From an uncultured Cohaesibacter sp. (lineage in GTDB: Bacteria; Pseudomonadota; Alphaproteobacteria; Rhizobiales; Cohaesibacteraceae): 64,000 nt of DNA. Shown in pieces: positions 55,375 to 64,000 of the stretch. The position numbers and the translations under genes are program-made. The notes under the pieces were generated by a model. That model saw only the letters and a list, made by a program, of their open reading frames with translations. It was not told the DNA's origin and searched no databases. The stretch lies in assembly GCF_963677725.1 (NCBI RefSeq), contig NZ_OY782507.1, positions 992,001 to 1,056,000 of the forward strand, written 5' to 3'. The first letter of the stretch is position 1; the number at the start of each line of letters is the position of its first letter.

Positions 55375-56274
55375 ATGCGAAATCATTCTCTTCTTGCCTA
55401 TGGTCTTCTCGCCATTGCCACGCTCAGCTGGAGTGGCAACATCGTCATTGGTCGCGCCGTGCGCAGTGACTTGCCGCCGCTGGGCATGACTTTCTGGCGC
55501 TGGAGTCTGTGCTGCCTCATTCTTCTGATCTTCACGGCGCCTCGCCTCAAGGCATCCTGGCCGATCATCAAGCGTGAGTGGAAGCTGTTGCTGATCATGG
55601 CAATGACGGGCATCGGAACCTTCAATCCTCTGCAATATATTTCCCTTCACACCACCTCAGCGATCAATGTGACGCTGATTCTGGCCACCAGCCCCGCTTT
55701 CATGGCCTTGCTGTCAGTCGTGCTTCTCAAGGATCGGCTGGGTGTGGCACAAATTGCAGGCATTGCGGTGTCCTTCATTGGCGTGGCTATCGTCATTACC
55801 AATGGGGACTTGCAAACGTTGCTTGAGGTGCAGTTCGCCGTTGGCGACATTTTCATGCTGTGTGCAGCAATCATCTGGGCCTTTTATTCGATCGCCGTGA
55901 AAAAGCGCCCGGCCGATCTTGATCCGCTGGTCATGCTGACGGTGATCACGGGTGCGGGGTCGTTGTTTCTGCTTGGCCCCTATTTGTGGGAAAGCGCCAC
56001 CTACAAGACGATGCCGATCAATATGACATCCATCCTTACGGTTGGATATATCACGCTCATTGCATCGCTTCTTGCCTATGTCTGTTACAACAAGGGCGTG
56101 AGCCTGATTGGCCCGTCAAAAGCCGGTCCGACAATCCATCTGATGCCCGGCTGGGTAGCGATTCTCGCTTTTGTCTTTCTGGGAGAGCGGCTTGAAAGTT
56201 ATCATCTATTGGGCATTGCCTGCATCGCAGCGGGCATATTTCTCACTAGCCGCAAGGCGCGTATAAAAACTTAG
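55375..56274 (+). CDS. EamA/DMT family transporter
   Basis: Membrane protein of 299 residues with ten helices in two EamA repeats. The first is about 8-140 (YGLLAIATLSWSGNIVIGRA, FNPLQYISLHTTSAINVTLI), the second 155-290 (FMLCAAIIWAFYSIAVKKRP, GPSKAGPTIHLMPGWVAI). The family exports amino acids or other metabolites; the substrate is unknown. It follows the MATE gene by 75 bases on the same strand. Confidence 0.92.
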   Translation: MRNHSLLAYGLLAIATLSWSGNIVIGRAVRSDLPPLGMTFWRWSLCCLILLIFTAPRLKASWPIIKREWKLLLIMAMTGIGTFNPLQYISLHTTSAINVTLILATSPAFMALLSVVLLKDRLGVAQIAGIAVSFIGVAIVITNGDLQTLLEVQFAVGDIFMLCAAIIWAFYSIAVKKRPADLDPLVMLTVITGAGSLFLLGPYLWESATYKTMPINMTSILTVGYITLIASLLAYVCYNKGVSLIGPSKAGPTIHLMPGWVAILAFVFLGERLESYHLLGIACIAAGIFLTSRKARIKT

Positions 56275-56442
56275 TTTGGCATTGAAAAGCCCGAACTTTT
56301 ACCCCGGTTGACCACATATATTGCGCAAAATTGCGTCTATTTAGCAGAAAATGTATCTCACCTCTTCCATTTGATGCTCATATATGCCCATAGGTTGAAG
56401 AGGACCAATTATCGGCCCTATCTTCGACTTGGAGGGATCATG

Positions 56443-58074
56443 ATGATCGTGGAGAATATTCCCTGCGAAATGATTGCAGGGCAAAAGCCTGGAACGTCCG
56501 GTCTTCGCAAGAAGACGCGTATTTTCATGGAGCCGGGTTACCTCGAAAATTTCATACAATCCGTATTCAACGCGATCGGTGGAGGCGAAGGAAAGGCATT
56601 TGTCGTGGGAGGCGACGGACGCTACTTCAACCGCAAGGCGATTCAGACCATTCTGAAAATGGCGGCTGCCAATGGCGCCAAGAAGGTGATTGTCGGGCAG
56701 AATGGGATTCTGTCAACGCCTGCCGCCTCCCATCTCATCCGCAAGAACCAAACCGACGGCGGCTTCATCCTGTCTGCCAGTCACAATCCCGGTGGCATCA
56801 ATCAAGACTTCGGGGTGAAGTACAATGTTGCCAATGGTGGACCAGCACCAGAGGCCGTGACCGAAGAAATTTTCCAGCAGACCATGAGAATCTCCAGCTA
56901 CAAAATAGCCAACGCGCCAATGATTGATCTTGGCACTGTGGGCACCTGCATGCTGGGAGACATGGAAGTCTGTGTCGTTGATCCGGTTGCCGATTATAAG
57001 GCTCTGATGGCGTCCCTGTTCGACTTTGTCGCCATTCGCAATCTATTTGCCGGCGGATTTACCATGGTGTTCGACGCCATGCATGCGGTCACCGGTCCTT
57101 ATGCCAAAGCCATTTTGGAGGGTGCGCTCGGCGCGCCGAAGGGTACCGTTGTCAATGGCTCGCCAAGCGAAGATTTTGGCGGTGGGCACCCGGATCCAAA
57201 CCCTGTCTGGGCCAAGCCTCTTTATGACTTGATGATGTCCGATCAGGCCCCATGTCTGGGCGCTGCCTCTGATGGTGATGGCGACCGCAACATGATTTTG
57301 GGCCATGGCATCTATGTCACGCCATCGGACAGTTTGGCGGTTTTGGCGGACAATGCCCATTTGGCTCCGGCCTACAGCAAGGGCATTGCGGGCATCGCCC
57401 GTTCGATGCCGACCAGTGCGGCCAGTGATCGTGTGGCGCACAAGAAGAAGATCGGCTGCTACGAAACCCCTACGGGTTGGAAATTCTTCGGCAACCTGCT
57501 CGACGATGGCAAGGTGACGATTTGCGGCGAGGAAAGTGCCGGCACCGGTTCCAACCATGTCCGCGAGAAAGACGGCCTTTGGGCGGTTCTTTTGTGGCTC
57601 AATATTCTGGCCGAACGTCGCGAACCGGTTAAGACCATTCTTGAATCCCACTGGGCGCATTATGGCCGCGATTATTATTCGCGCTATGATTATGAGAATA
57701 TCGACATCACAGTCGCCAATGATTTGATGCAGTCTTTGCGCGACCGTCTCGCCGACTTGCCGGGTCAGGTCTTTGCTGACAGAACGGTCGAGAAAGCAGA
57801 CGAGTTTTCCTATGAGGATCCGGTTGACGGATCGATCAGCGCGGGTCAGGGCATTCGGGTTTGGTTCTCTGGCGGCGTCCGGGTGGTCTTTCGCCTATCG
57901 GGCACCGGCACTCAGGGCGCCACTCTGCGCGTTTATCTGGAACGCTTCGTGCCACCGACTGGAGAACTGGAACTTGATCCGCAAGTCGCGCTCTACCCCG
58001 TCGTCAAGTCGATGCTCGAATTGACCCAGCTGGAAGAAATCATTGGACGGTCCAAGCCGGACGTTATCACCTGA
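56443..58074 (+). CDS. pgm: Phosphoglucomutase (alpha-D-glucose type)
   Basis: Interconverts glucose-1-phosphate and glucose-6-phosphate for glycogen and nucleotide-sugar synthesis. It has 543 residues. It begins with QKPGTSGLRKKTR and has the catalytic phospho-Ser113 in SASHNPGG, the Mg loop DGDGDRNM, the sugar loop CGEESAGTGSNHVREKDG, and the phosphate loop RLSGTGTQGATLR. The start at 56443 is chosen because GGAGGG lies six bases upstream; an ATG three bases earlier is too close. It could supply the UDP-glucose used by ugd at the window start. Confidence 0.96.
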   Translation: MIVENIPCEMIAGQKPGTSGLRKKTRIFMEPGYLENFIQSVFNAIGGGEGKAFVVGGDGRYFNRKAIQTILKMAAANGAKKVIVGQNGILSTPAASHLIRKNQTDGGFILSASHNPGGINQDFGVKYNVANGGPAPEAVTEEIFQQTMRISSYKIANAPMIDLGTVGTCMLGDMEVCVVDPVADYKALMASLFDFVAIRNLFAGGFTMVFDAMHAVTGPYAKAILEGALGAPKGTVVNGSPSEDFGGGHPDPNPVWAKPLYDLMMSDQAPCLGAASDGDGDRNMILGHGIYVTPSDSLAVLADNAHLAPAYSKGIAGIARSMPTSAASDRVAHKKKIGCYETPTGWKFFGNLLDDGKVTICGEESAGTGSNHVREKDGLWAVLLWLNILAERREPVKTILESHWAHYGRDYYSRYDYENIDITVANDLMQSLRDRLADLPGQVFADRTVEKADEFSYEDPVDGSISAGQGIRVWFSGGVRVVFRLSGTGTQGATLRVYLERFVPPTGELELDPQVALYPVVKSMLELTQLEEIIGRSKPDVIT

Positions 58075-58103
58075 TCGGCTTTTGTCCATTTGCGAGAATA
58101 AAA

Positions 58104-58135
58104 AAAGCGGCGCTGAAGAAAACGCCGCTTTCTTG
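58104..58135 (+). terminator. Terminator after pgm
   Basis: AAAGCGGCG / CGCCGCTTT stem with a 10-base loop, followed by TCTTG, with a T run on the opposite strand as well. Confidence 0.8.
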
Positions 58136-58257
58136 TTGGGGGCAGCATATTTGGGGGAACAAGCTGACCTATACCCAAGGCCGTCATTGGGGGAGAATGA
58201 CAGATCTTGGAATTCTTCTGTTGTGATCTCTTGCTTCTTGGCAATTTCAGCGTTCCA

Positions 58258-59418
58258 TTATCCGACCCTGCGGACCTCAACGAGGAACTCGACCAGTTCC
58301 TTGCGCAAGTTGTCGAGATTGTCTTCCTGATGCACGAGGCGTTCCGACACGCCGAGCACTTCTCCGGCTGTATTTTCGGTCACGGCGGTTGCCTCATTCA
58401 CCTCATTGATGCCTCGGGTCACGTCCTTGGTGCCGCTGGCCGCCTCATCGATGCTGGTGGCAATCTCTTGCGTAGCGGCACTTTGTTCCTCGACGGCGGC
58501 GGCAATTGCGCTGGAAATGTTGCTGACCTGTTCAATGGTCGCGGAAATTTCCTCATTTGCGCGCACTGCGCGGTCCGTTGCGCCTTGCAATCCTTCAATC
58601 TGCTTGGAAATTTCCTCTGTTGCACCAGCGGTCTGGGCGGAGAGATTCTTCACTTCCTGCGCCACGATCGCAAAGCCCTTGCCTGCATCGCCAGCACGAG
58701 CCGCTTCGATGGTTGCGTTAAGGGCAAGCAGGTTGGTCTGAGCCGCGATATCAGAGATAAGGGACACCACCTCGCCAATTTGCTGGGAAGCGGAGGCCAG
58801 ACCGGTAATTTCGCCACTCATATCATGGGACTTATCGACAGACGTTTTTGCAATGTCGGAGCTTCTGACCACCTGATGGTTGATCTCGGCGATGGAGGCA
58901 CTCAGTTCCTCAACAGAGGCGGCGACGGACTGCATATTGGCGGAAGCCTCTTCCGCGCCAGCTGCCACCATGACAGCCTGTTCCTGCGCACCGTGAGACG
59001 CATTTGACACTTTGCCCGATGAGCTTTTCAACTCGGATATCATCAGCTTCATGTCACTGGTGATCTGTTCGAGGTTGCTCTCGAACTTCGACCCCATTTC
59101 GGAAAAGGCATCATGGCGCTGTTTGATCTTGTAAGTTGCCCGGTTGATGCTTTCGGCGGCGAGCTTGAAGTTGCCCATCATTCCCTTTTCGGCAATGAGA
59201 CGGAAATGCTGATTGCGAGAGACATAATCAAGACAGGCCTTGGATTCGCGAATATAGGCGTCCGTCCGGTCGATGAGCAAATTGATGGCATGCATCAAAT
59301 CAGCCATTTCGCCCTTCTCCTCAATATTGAGGATTCTGGCTTCGAAGTCGCCATTGGCAACCGCTTTACAGACTTCGGTCGCACGCCGGATTGAAGATTT
59401 TGTACTCGAGAAAACCAT
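58258..59418 (-). CDS. Soluble methyl-accepting chemotaxis protein
   Basis: Chemoreceptor of 386 residues without membrane helices. A HAMP-like N-terminal part ([39 protein letters not shown]) leads into the coiled-coil signalling domain. The hairpin tip is [20 protein letters not shown], and methylation-region helices contain Gln/Glu pairs ([17 protein letters not shown]). It lies 62 bases after a PAS-domain gene on the same strand. Together they look like an Aer receptor split into two soluble proteins. Confidence 0.92.
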   Translation of the reverse strand: MVFSSTKSSIRRATEVCKAVANGDFEARILNIEEKGEMADLMHAINLLIDRTDAYIRESKACLDYVSRNQHFRLIAEKGMMGNFKLAAESINRATYKIKQRHDAFSEMGSKFESNLEQITSDMKLMISELKSSSGKVSNASHGAQEQAVMVAAGAEEASANMQSVAASVEELSASIAEINHQVVRSSDIAKTSVDKSHDMSGEITGLASASQQIGEVVSLISDIAAQTNLLALNATIEAARAGDAGKGFAIVAQEVKNLSAQTAGATEEISKQIEGLQGATDRAVRANEEISATIEQVSNISSAIAAAVEEQSAATQEIATSIDEAASGTKDVTRGINEVNEATAVTENTAGEVLGVSERLVHQEDNLDNLRKELVEFLVEVRRVG

Positions 59419-59480
59419 AGGTTATTTCCATATTTGGTTCGGCAAAGCGCCATAAAGATCAAGTCAATGCAGGCCAGTTA

Positions 59481-60032
59481 TCAACGATAACCACGCCGTT
59501 TGCGCTGCCCGAGTGTGGCGACGAATTCGTCATATTCAATATTGTGCTCAGCCAGCCTGCTATTGAGTGCGGCCTCGGCCAAATGCAGGCCATCCTTGCG
59601 ATTGGGCGTGGATTTTTCTTTGGCGACCAGGTCTTTATAGAGGGGGATGATCTCCTCTTCCAAGATGCGTCGGTCTGGCACGCGCCGGTTCGAATGATAA
59701 CCAACAATCTTGCCTGCCTTGTCACAGCTGGGCGTCACATGGGCATAAACCCAATAATTGTCGCCATTCTTGGCGCGGTTATTGACATAGGCGAAGATCT
59801 CTTTGCCCTGCTCAAGCGTGCTCCACAAAAGCTTGAAAATGCAGCGCGGCATTTCTGGATGACGGATCATACTATGGGGCTGACCGAGCACTTCCTTTTC
59901 CCGATAACCGGAAATATCGAGAAAAATCTTGTTCGCATAGGTTAGCCGACCTTTGAGATCGGTCTTGCTGACGATGATATCGTCATCGCCAAAAAATCGT
60001 TCATTTCCACTTAGAAACGTCTCAACTGCCAT
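59481..60032 (-). CDS. Aer-like PAS domain protein
   Basis: Protein of 183 residues, mostly one PAS domain at about 15-125: DIIVSKTDLKGRLTYANKIF, SGYREKEVLGQPHSMIRHPE, then MPRCIFKLLWSTLEQGKEIF and GYHSNRRVPDRRILEEEI. The RHPEMP motif is that of FAD-binding Aer PAS domains, so redox or oxygen sensing is likely. The C-terminal 60 residues are helical and charged. It shows no kinase or output domain, so its output is probably the MCP encoded next. Confidence 0.9.
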   Translation of the reverse strand: MAVETFLSGNERFFGDDDIIVSKTDLKGRLTYANKIFLDISGYREKEVLGQPHSMIRHPEMPRCIFKLLWSTLEQGKEIFAYVNNRAKNGDNYWVYAHVTPSCDKAGKIVGYHSNRRVPDRRILEEEIIPLYKDLVAKEKSTPNRKDGLHLAEAALNSRLAEHNIEYDEFVATLGQRKRRGYR

Positions 60033-60489
60033 TTGATTATTCCCACTCAAGTCTCATCTTGAGGCTTCGCGAGCCTTGGCCCTGAATTTGGCTATAGATG
60101 TATTACAAGATTTAACCATGTGAGTTAAAAGAGGTTTAATCTTCAGGAAGATGCATATTTACCAAGCCATATTTTGATAAATCCTCACCCTCTCACCGAG
60201 CAAGCAAACACTTTTTGGAAAAATCTTTCTTATTTTCAAGGCTTTACGATAGTGTACAACTATTGATAAAACAATTTGTTTTACACACCTATTTTCCAAA
60301 CCAAGCGGCAAACCACTTCCTTGGCGTCCAAAATGATTGAATCGGCGTAGATTAATTAAAGAATAGCTACGTACGTACTGACCATTGGATGATCAGGCTT
60401 TTTTGTCCGCTAGCCGATTATCCTATGGATCTGGGGGCGTGCTTTGGGGCATATCGGAAGCAGTAACATCGACAGGACGGTTCTGCTTC
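60033..60489. other. AT-rich intergenic region
   Basis: About 457 bases, AT-rich from 60100 to 60370, between two divergent genes. It must hold both promoters. A perfect palindrome TACGTACGTA lies at 60368-60377. No gene is supported; the frame starting at 60385 is only the upstream part of the hydrolase frame. Confidence 0.45.
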
Positions 60490-61404
60490 ATGGCGACTTT
60501 GCAATTTGATCGAGATTTCACGCCCGCCTACGGGCAAGCCGTTGAACTGGCTCCCGGCGTTCGGCGTGTAACGTGCAACAATCCCGGCCCCTTCACCTAT
60601 ATGGGCACCAACAGCTATATCATTGGCGAAGGAGAGGTTGCGATCCTTGACCCCGGCCCGGCGGATTCCGCCCATATCGAGGCTTTGTTGCAGGCCACCC
60701 GGGGGCAGACCATCAGTCATATTCTGGTCAGTCACACCCATGTAGACCATAGCCCGGGTGTCGCCTTGTTGCAGCAGTATTGTGATTCACCGGTTTATGC
60801 GGAAGGCCCCCATCGTCCCGCGCGCCCACTGCATCTGGGCGAAATGAACCCGCTCGATGCCTCTGCCGATCTGGATTTGAAGATTGATCACCGGCTGGCG
60901 GATGGGGACCGGATCAAGGGGACCGGCTGGTCTCTTGAGGTGATCCACACGCCCGGCCACACGACCAATCACTTATCTTTTGCTTTCGAGGATGGATCAG
61001 GCCTGTTTTCCGCTGATCATGTGATGGCATGGTCAACCTCGATTGTCGCCCCGCCGGATGGATCGATGGCGGAATTCATGGACAGCCTTGATAAGTTGAT
61101 GGATCGGAATGACGACGTCTATTGGCCCGGCCATGGGGGCGTGTTGCGAGATCCGGCACCGTTTCTGATTGGGTTGAAGGAGCACCGCATGGCGCGCGAG
61201 CAAGGATTGATTGATCGCTTGCATGCAGGGGATGAAACAATCGGTGAGATGGTGGCGACAGTCTACAAGGATACGGACCCCTCGTTGCATGGTGCCGCGA
61301 GCCTGTCGATGTTTGCGCAACTGGAATATCTGGTTGAGCGAGGACGGGTCCGCTGCCTTGATGCGGTGCCATCGCTCAGCGCTCGCTTTGAGCTGGTTGA
61401 CTAA
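60490..61404 (+). CDS. Metallo-beta-lactamase-fold hydrolase (LACTB2-like)
   Basis: Hydrolase of 304 residues. The zinc motif is SHTHVDHSPGVAL (HxHxDH), with later ligands in HTPGHTTNHLSF, FSADHVMAW and YWPGHGG. A winged-helix tail (about 235-300, SLSMFAQLEYLVERGRV) is typical of the LACTB2/glyoxalase-II-like branch. Substrates in this branch vary from thioesters to RNA. The ATG 60490 gives the conserved N-terminus; AGGACGG lies ten bases upstream. Confidence 0.9.
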   Translation: MATLQFDRDFTPAYGQAVELAPGVRRVTCNNPGPFTYMGTNSYIIGEGEVAILDPGPADSAHIEALLQATRGQTISHILVSHTHVDHSPGVALLQQYCDSPVYAEGPHRPARPLHLGEMNPLDASADLDLKIDHRLADGDRIKGTGWSLEVIHTPGHTTNHLSFAFEDGSGLFSADHVMAWSTSIVAPPDGSMAEFMDSLDKLMDRNDDVYWPGHGGVLRDPAPFLIGLKEHRMAREQGLIDRLHAGDETIGEMVATVYKDTDPSLHGAASLSMFAQLEYLVERGRVRCLDAVPSLSARFELVD

Positions 61405-61422
61405 TCCTGTCAGCCACCATTC

Positions 61423-62310
61423 CTAGCCGGTGCGGGTTGTGGCGTCCGGGCGGCGTTTCGGTTTTGGCCGCGGCAATGGCCCCTGCTCCAGACGACGCTG
61501 GCGCTTGATTTCTTCAAGCTTCAGCTCGAAATGCTGCACGCCCTTTTCCAGTCGCTCTTGCACAGAGGCGAAGAAGCCCCGGATGTGACGGGCATTGAGC
61601 CCCAGGTCATGCGACCCCCAGAGCGACGCCGATCGCATATCAACGACGGTGGCAAATTCTCCATCGGGTAAAAGCCTCACAGCCATCACATAATGCAGTC
61701 CTGTCACGATCGAGCGCGTATGCGCTTCGAAAAGAGCACCATCGACACTATCCCTGTGGTCAGTTTGGCGGATGATGTCCCATTTTGCTTTTTTCAACTC
61801 GTCCTCGATCACCAGATAGACCAGTTCGCTGGAATGATCGATATAGAGGCTTTCGAGATATGGATAAGCCAGTGCCTGCTTTTCCCGCACTTCAAGGCTG
61901 GCAACATCAAGGGAATTGTCTGCATCGGTGCGATAGGCCCTGGCTGCGGTGAATTCAGGCGGCTCGACCGGATTGGTTGAGAGGTCGGAAAAAGCCGGAC
62001 GGGAAAAATAGAAATAGGCCAAGATCAGTGCGGGTAAAATAATGATCAAGCTGCGCAGGAAGGTCCCCCACAACGGCAGGCCGCCGCGATATCCCTCAAA
62101 CCAAATGGCAGGAAAGGCAATCAGACTGGCAAGAATCGACAGGAATGACAGGGCGATGGCCGCGCCAAAACAATAGACAGCAATGGAGGGATGCAATCCG
62201 CCAAAGCGCATCAACAGGAACGAAATGATGGCAACCGGTATCGTCAAACGCGCCAACCAGAGCGCCCAAATCGCCATACGGGAGGATTTGAACTTATATT
62301 TCCCCGACAT
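61423..62310 (-). CDS. DUF1499 membrane protein
   Basis: Protein of 295 residues. The N-terminal 120 residues hold about three helices (LARLTIPVAIISFLLMRF, GAAIALSFLSILASLIAF, LRSLIIILPALILAYFYF). The soluble DUF1499 domain follows (AYPYLESLYIDHSSELVY, SIVTGLHYVMAVRLLPDG, DMRSASLWGSHDLGLNARHI). A Pro/Arg-rich tail closes it. The function of this conserved family is not known. It is convergent with the hydrolase gene. Confidence 0.88.
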   Translation of the reverse strand: MSGKYKFKSSRMAIWALWLARLTIPVAIISFLLMRFGGLHPSIAVYCFGAAIALSFLSILASLIAFPAIWFEGYRGGLPLWGTFLRSLIIILPALILAYFYFSRPAFSDLSTNPVEPPEFTAARAYRTDADNSLDVASLEVREKQALAYPYLESLYIDHSSELVYLVIEDELKKAKWDIIRQTDHRDSVDGALFEAHTRSIVTGLHYVMAVRLLPDGEFATVVDMRSASLWGSHDLGLNARHIRGFFASVQERLEKGVQHFELKLEEIKRQRRLEQGPLPRPKPKRRPDATTRTG

Positions 62311-62452
62311 CAATCCGCTCTCGTCGCATTCTCTTACCCGGCCCTGTTGACGCCCTGGGCATCGCTCGGGCGGGTCGACGACGCACCGTCAACTGGGGTG
62401 CAGCTTAGTGCCGATTGAATTCAATCTCAATTGCCGTTGGATAGATGAGGCA

Positions 62453-62483
62453 CAAAAAAAGCAGAAGGCCGATGGCCTTCTGC
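62453..62483 (-). terminator. Terminator of the flavodoxin-like gene
   Basis: A perfect 10-bp stem GCAGAAGGCC / GGCCTTCTGC with a 3-base loop, followed by seven T or more on the minus strand. Confidence 0.85.
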
Positions 62484-62531
62484 TTCAATGATCATGAATG
62501 CCATCAGAGCGACGGCATTATTGCAAAGTCC

Positions 62532-63119
62532 TCAGGCGCCTTTGACCCAGCGTTTGGCGCTGGTTGCAAAATGGGCACCGAAATGCTCAGCGGTGCGGTG
62601 GTCGGTAGCTGGCGGCGCAATATCTGGCCCCTGATCGGCATTGGCCTGCGCCATCATGCCCAAGTAGGAGCCGATGCGGTTGATGTCTTCAACGCTGCCT
62701 GCAGTGGAGTTGTTGCCCGGTGCCATGCCGGTCGGGACCCAGACCATGCCGTGCTGAGCTGCAAAGACGGTCATCTGAACCAGAGTATTCAGTTTGTCGC
62801 CTGATTGAGATGCAGAAACGGTGAAGCCCGAAGCAATCTTGTCTTTCCAGCCCTGAGTGAACCAGACTTTGGAGCTTTCATCCATAAAGCCTTTGAACTG
62901 GGCGGAGACGGAACCCATGTAAGTCGGGCTACCAAAGATGATGGCATCAGCTGCGGCCAGTTTGTCCCAATCCTTGTTTTCATCGTCGGCCTTGATCAGA
63001 TCAACAGTTACGCCTTCAACGCTGGCGACACCCTTGGCAACCGAATTGGCAACAGCTTCGGTGTGGCCATACCCACTGTGATAAACTAGAACAACTGATA
63101 CATCGCGATTGTCAGACAT
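62532..63119 (-). CDS. Flavodoxin-like NAD(P)H:quinone oxidoreductase (WrbA-like)
   Basis: FMN protein of 195 residues. The phosphate loop is VVLVYHSGYGHTEAVANSVA, followed by AIIFGSPTYMGSVSAQFKGF and a conserved FTVSASQSGD region. WrbA-like enzymes reduce quinones by two electrons and limit oxidative stress. NADPH-dependent FMN reductase is an alternative. The start at 63119 has AAGGAA eight bases upstream. It is divergent from a LysR gene, its likely regulator. Confidence 0.88.
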   Translation of the reverse strand: MSDNRDVSVVLVYHSGYGHTEAVANSVAKGVASVEGVTVDLIKADDENKDWDKLAAADAIIFGSPTYMGSVSAQFKGFMDESSKVWFTQGWKDKIASGFTVSASQSGDKLNTLVQMTVFAAQHGMVWVPTGMAPGNNSTAGSVEDINRIGSYLGMMAQANADQGPDIAPPATDHRTAEHFGAHFATSAKRWVKGA

Positions 63120-63237
63120 GGTATATTCCTTATTGCTTCCCTTGGGAGTGGGAGTGAAATCTGTGGCGGACAACCAAACCATCAAGCCAATCATCTGGCG
63201 TTGGTTCATCGTCCGATCCTTGCTATGAAAATAGCCA

Positions 63238-63255
63238 TTGATCTCATGAACTCAA
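63238..63255. promoter_or_regulatory. Possible LysR binding site
   Basis: TTGA-N10-TCAA with a symmetric TCATGA centre lies in the gap between the flavodoxin-like gene and the divergent LysR gene, matching the loose T-N11-A LysR rule. The evidence is weak because such sites are frequent. Confidence 0.3.
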
Positions 63256-63277
63256 ATGCATTAGAATAATATCTATT

Positions 63278-64000
63278 ATGAGCAATTTCGATTACTTATC
63301 CCTCGATGGCCGGTCTCTCTATATGCTGCGGCAGATTTATGAATTGCGATCTGTCACCGAAACGGCGCGCCTGCTTGGAGTGACGCAATCCTCGGTAAGC
63401 CATTCCCTCGACAGACTTCGCGGATTGTTCGGCGACCCTTTGTTCATCAAGGTCGGACGCTCCATGGTGCCGACCGAGCGGGTTGAAGCGATGATGGAGG
63501 GCATTGATCAGGTCTTGCAGGGCATCGAAGATCTTTACAGCCAGAGTGATTTCGACCCGGCTCAGTCAAAGGATCGCTTCTCGATTATCTGCAATGACTT
63601 TGAGCATGACCTGCTTGTGCCGGAAATCTTCACGCGGCTGAAACAGGAAGCCCCCAATAGCACGCTGCGGACCCATCAACGACATATGCTGCAAACCTCA
63701 ACCCAATGCAATGGCATGGTGGATCTGGAATTGTGCCCCTACCCGCCTCAGGATGCGGCGGATCTGGTTGTCTCGAAAATCTGCACCGACCATCAGATCA
63801 CTTATTATGACCCCAATGTACGGGAGGCTCCGGATACGCTGGACAGTTTTCTGGAAGCGGAGCATGCCATTCTATGCCTTGGGCTGGACGAAGACACGCA
63901 TATTGACCGCTATCTCAAGACAAAAGGCCTCAGCCGCAAGGTTTCCTATCTGGGGCCGAACTTTTCCGCAGCAGCTACTCTTGTGCGGGGATCAACCATG
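63278..64000 (+). CDS. LysR family regulator, partial (3' end outside window)
   Basis: The frame runs from ATG 63278 to the window end, 241 codons with no stop. The N-terminal winged helix is clear (QIYELRSVTETARLLGVTQS, SVSHSLDRLRGLFGDPLFIK, VGRSMVPTERVE). The substrate-binding domain begins at about residue 95 (DRFSIICNDFEHDLLVPEI). The missing part is about 60 residues. It is divergent from the flavodoxin-like gene, so it probably controls a quinone or redox stress response. Confidence 0.93.
   Translation, partial: MSNFDYLSLDGRSLYMLRQIYELRSVTETARLLGVTQSSVSHSLDRLRGLFGDPLFIKVGRSMVPTERVEAMMEGIDQVLQGIEDLYSQSDFDPAQSKDRFSIICNDFEHDLLVPEIFTRLKQEAPNSTLRTHQRHMLQTSTQCNGMVDLELCPYPPQDAADLVVSKICTDHQITYYDPNVREAPDTLDSFLEAEHAILCLGLDEDTHIDRYLKTKGLSRKVSYLGPNFSAAATLVRGSTM

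Overview
The window looks like chromosome of an alphaproteobacterium with moderate-to-high GC. A marine member of the Hyphomicrobiales (Cohaesibacter-like) is my best guess. That is inference from the gene mix: a fused PntA, Na+-NQR with ApbE and NqrM, BioMNY, a BadF-type sugar kinase with GntR/UTRA and NagA, and DUF1499 and DUF533 proteins. I see no rRNA, tRNA, CRISPR array, insertion sequence or prophage. Most of the window is ordinary housekeeping DNA with short intergenic gaps and clear hairpin terminators.

Layout. 1-9.7 kb: the end of a UDP-glucose dehydrogenase, an alpha-2-macroglobulin/PBP1C pair (cell-envelope defence and repair), and a self-regulated TetR gene. 10-14 kb: PurU, a ferredoxin reductase, guanine deaminase and a possible small membrane protein. 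14.4-17.4 kb: a three-gene operon resembling GlcNAc kinase, GntR and NagA, in which both enzymes have lost key active-site residues. 17.9-24.1 kb: PntAB transhydrogenase, 6-phosphogluconolactonase, glucokinase and a gamma-glutamylcyclotransferase-like protein. 24.2-28.4 kb: the BioMNY biotin importer and an acyl-CoA synthetase. 28.7-30.5 kb: an RcnR/CsoR-type metal sensor with a His-tailed MFS exporter. 30.6-39.7 kb: small accessory enzymes and regulators (TIM-barrel isomerase-like, two GNATs, CpdA-like phosphodiesterase, GlxA-type AraC regulator with divergent isochorismatase-like hydrolase, SDR with divergent TetR, DUF533, XRE-cupin). 40-45.6 kb: gcvP, an orphan membrane protein, sdaA with a duplicated tail, and a secreted protein. 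45.8-53.5 kb: nqrABCDEF with divergent apbE-nqrM. 53.6-64 kb: MATE and EamA transporters, phosphoglucomutase, a soluble PAS/chemoreceptor pair, a metallo-beta-lactamase-fold hydrolase, a DUF1499 protein, and a flavodoxin-like protein with a divergent LysR gene cut by the window end.

How the genes work together. Redox and energy are well represented: PntAB (proton-driven NADPH), Na+-NQR with its maturation factors, an Aer-like PAS/MCP pair that probably senses redox state, and a flavodoxin-like quinone reductase. Carbon flow runs through glucokinase, 6-phosphogluconolactonase and phosphoglucomutase. Glycine and serine breakdown (GcvP, SdaA) and one-carbon balance (PurU) sit in the same window.

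The most unusual item is the nag-like operon at 14463-17448. Its NagA-like protein lacks the metal-ligand and catalytic positions of NagA, and its kinase-like protein has lost the phosphate-loop Asp, yet both are full length and otherwise well conserved. This suggests pseudoenzymes with a new, perhaps sensing, role. Other items worth checking are the three tandem palindromes over a tetR start codon, a G/C-tract operator before the metal sensor, and the relic of a second sdaA tail.
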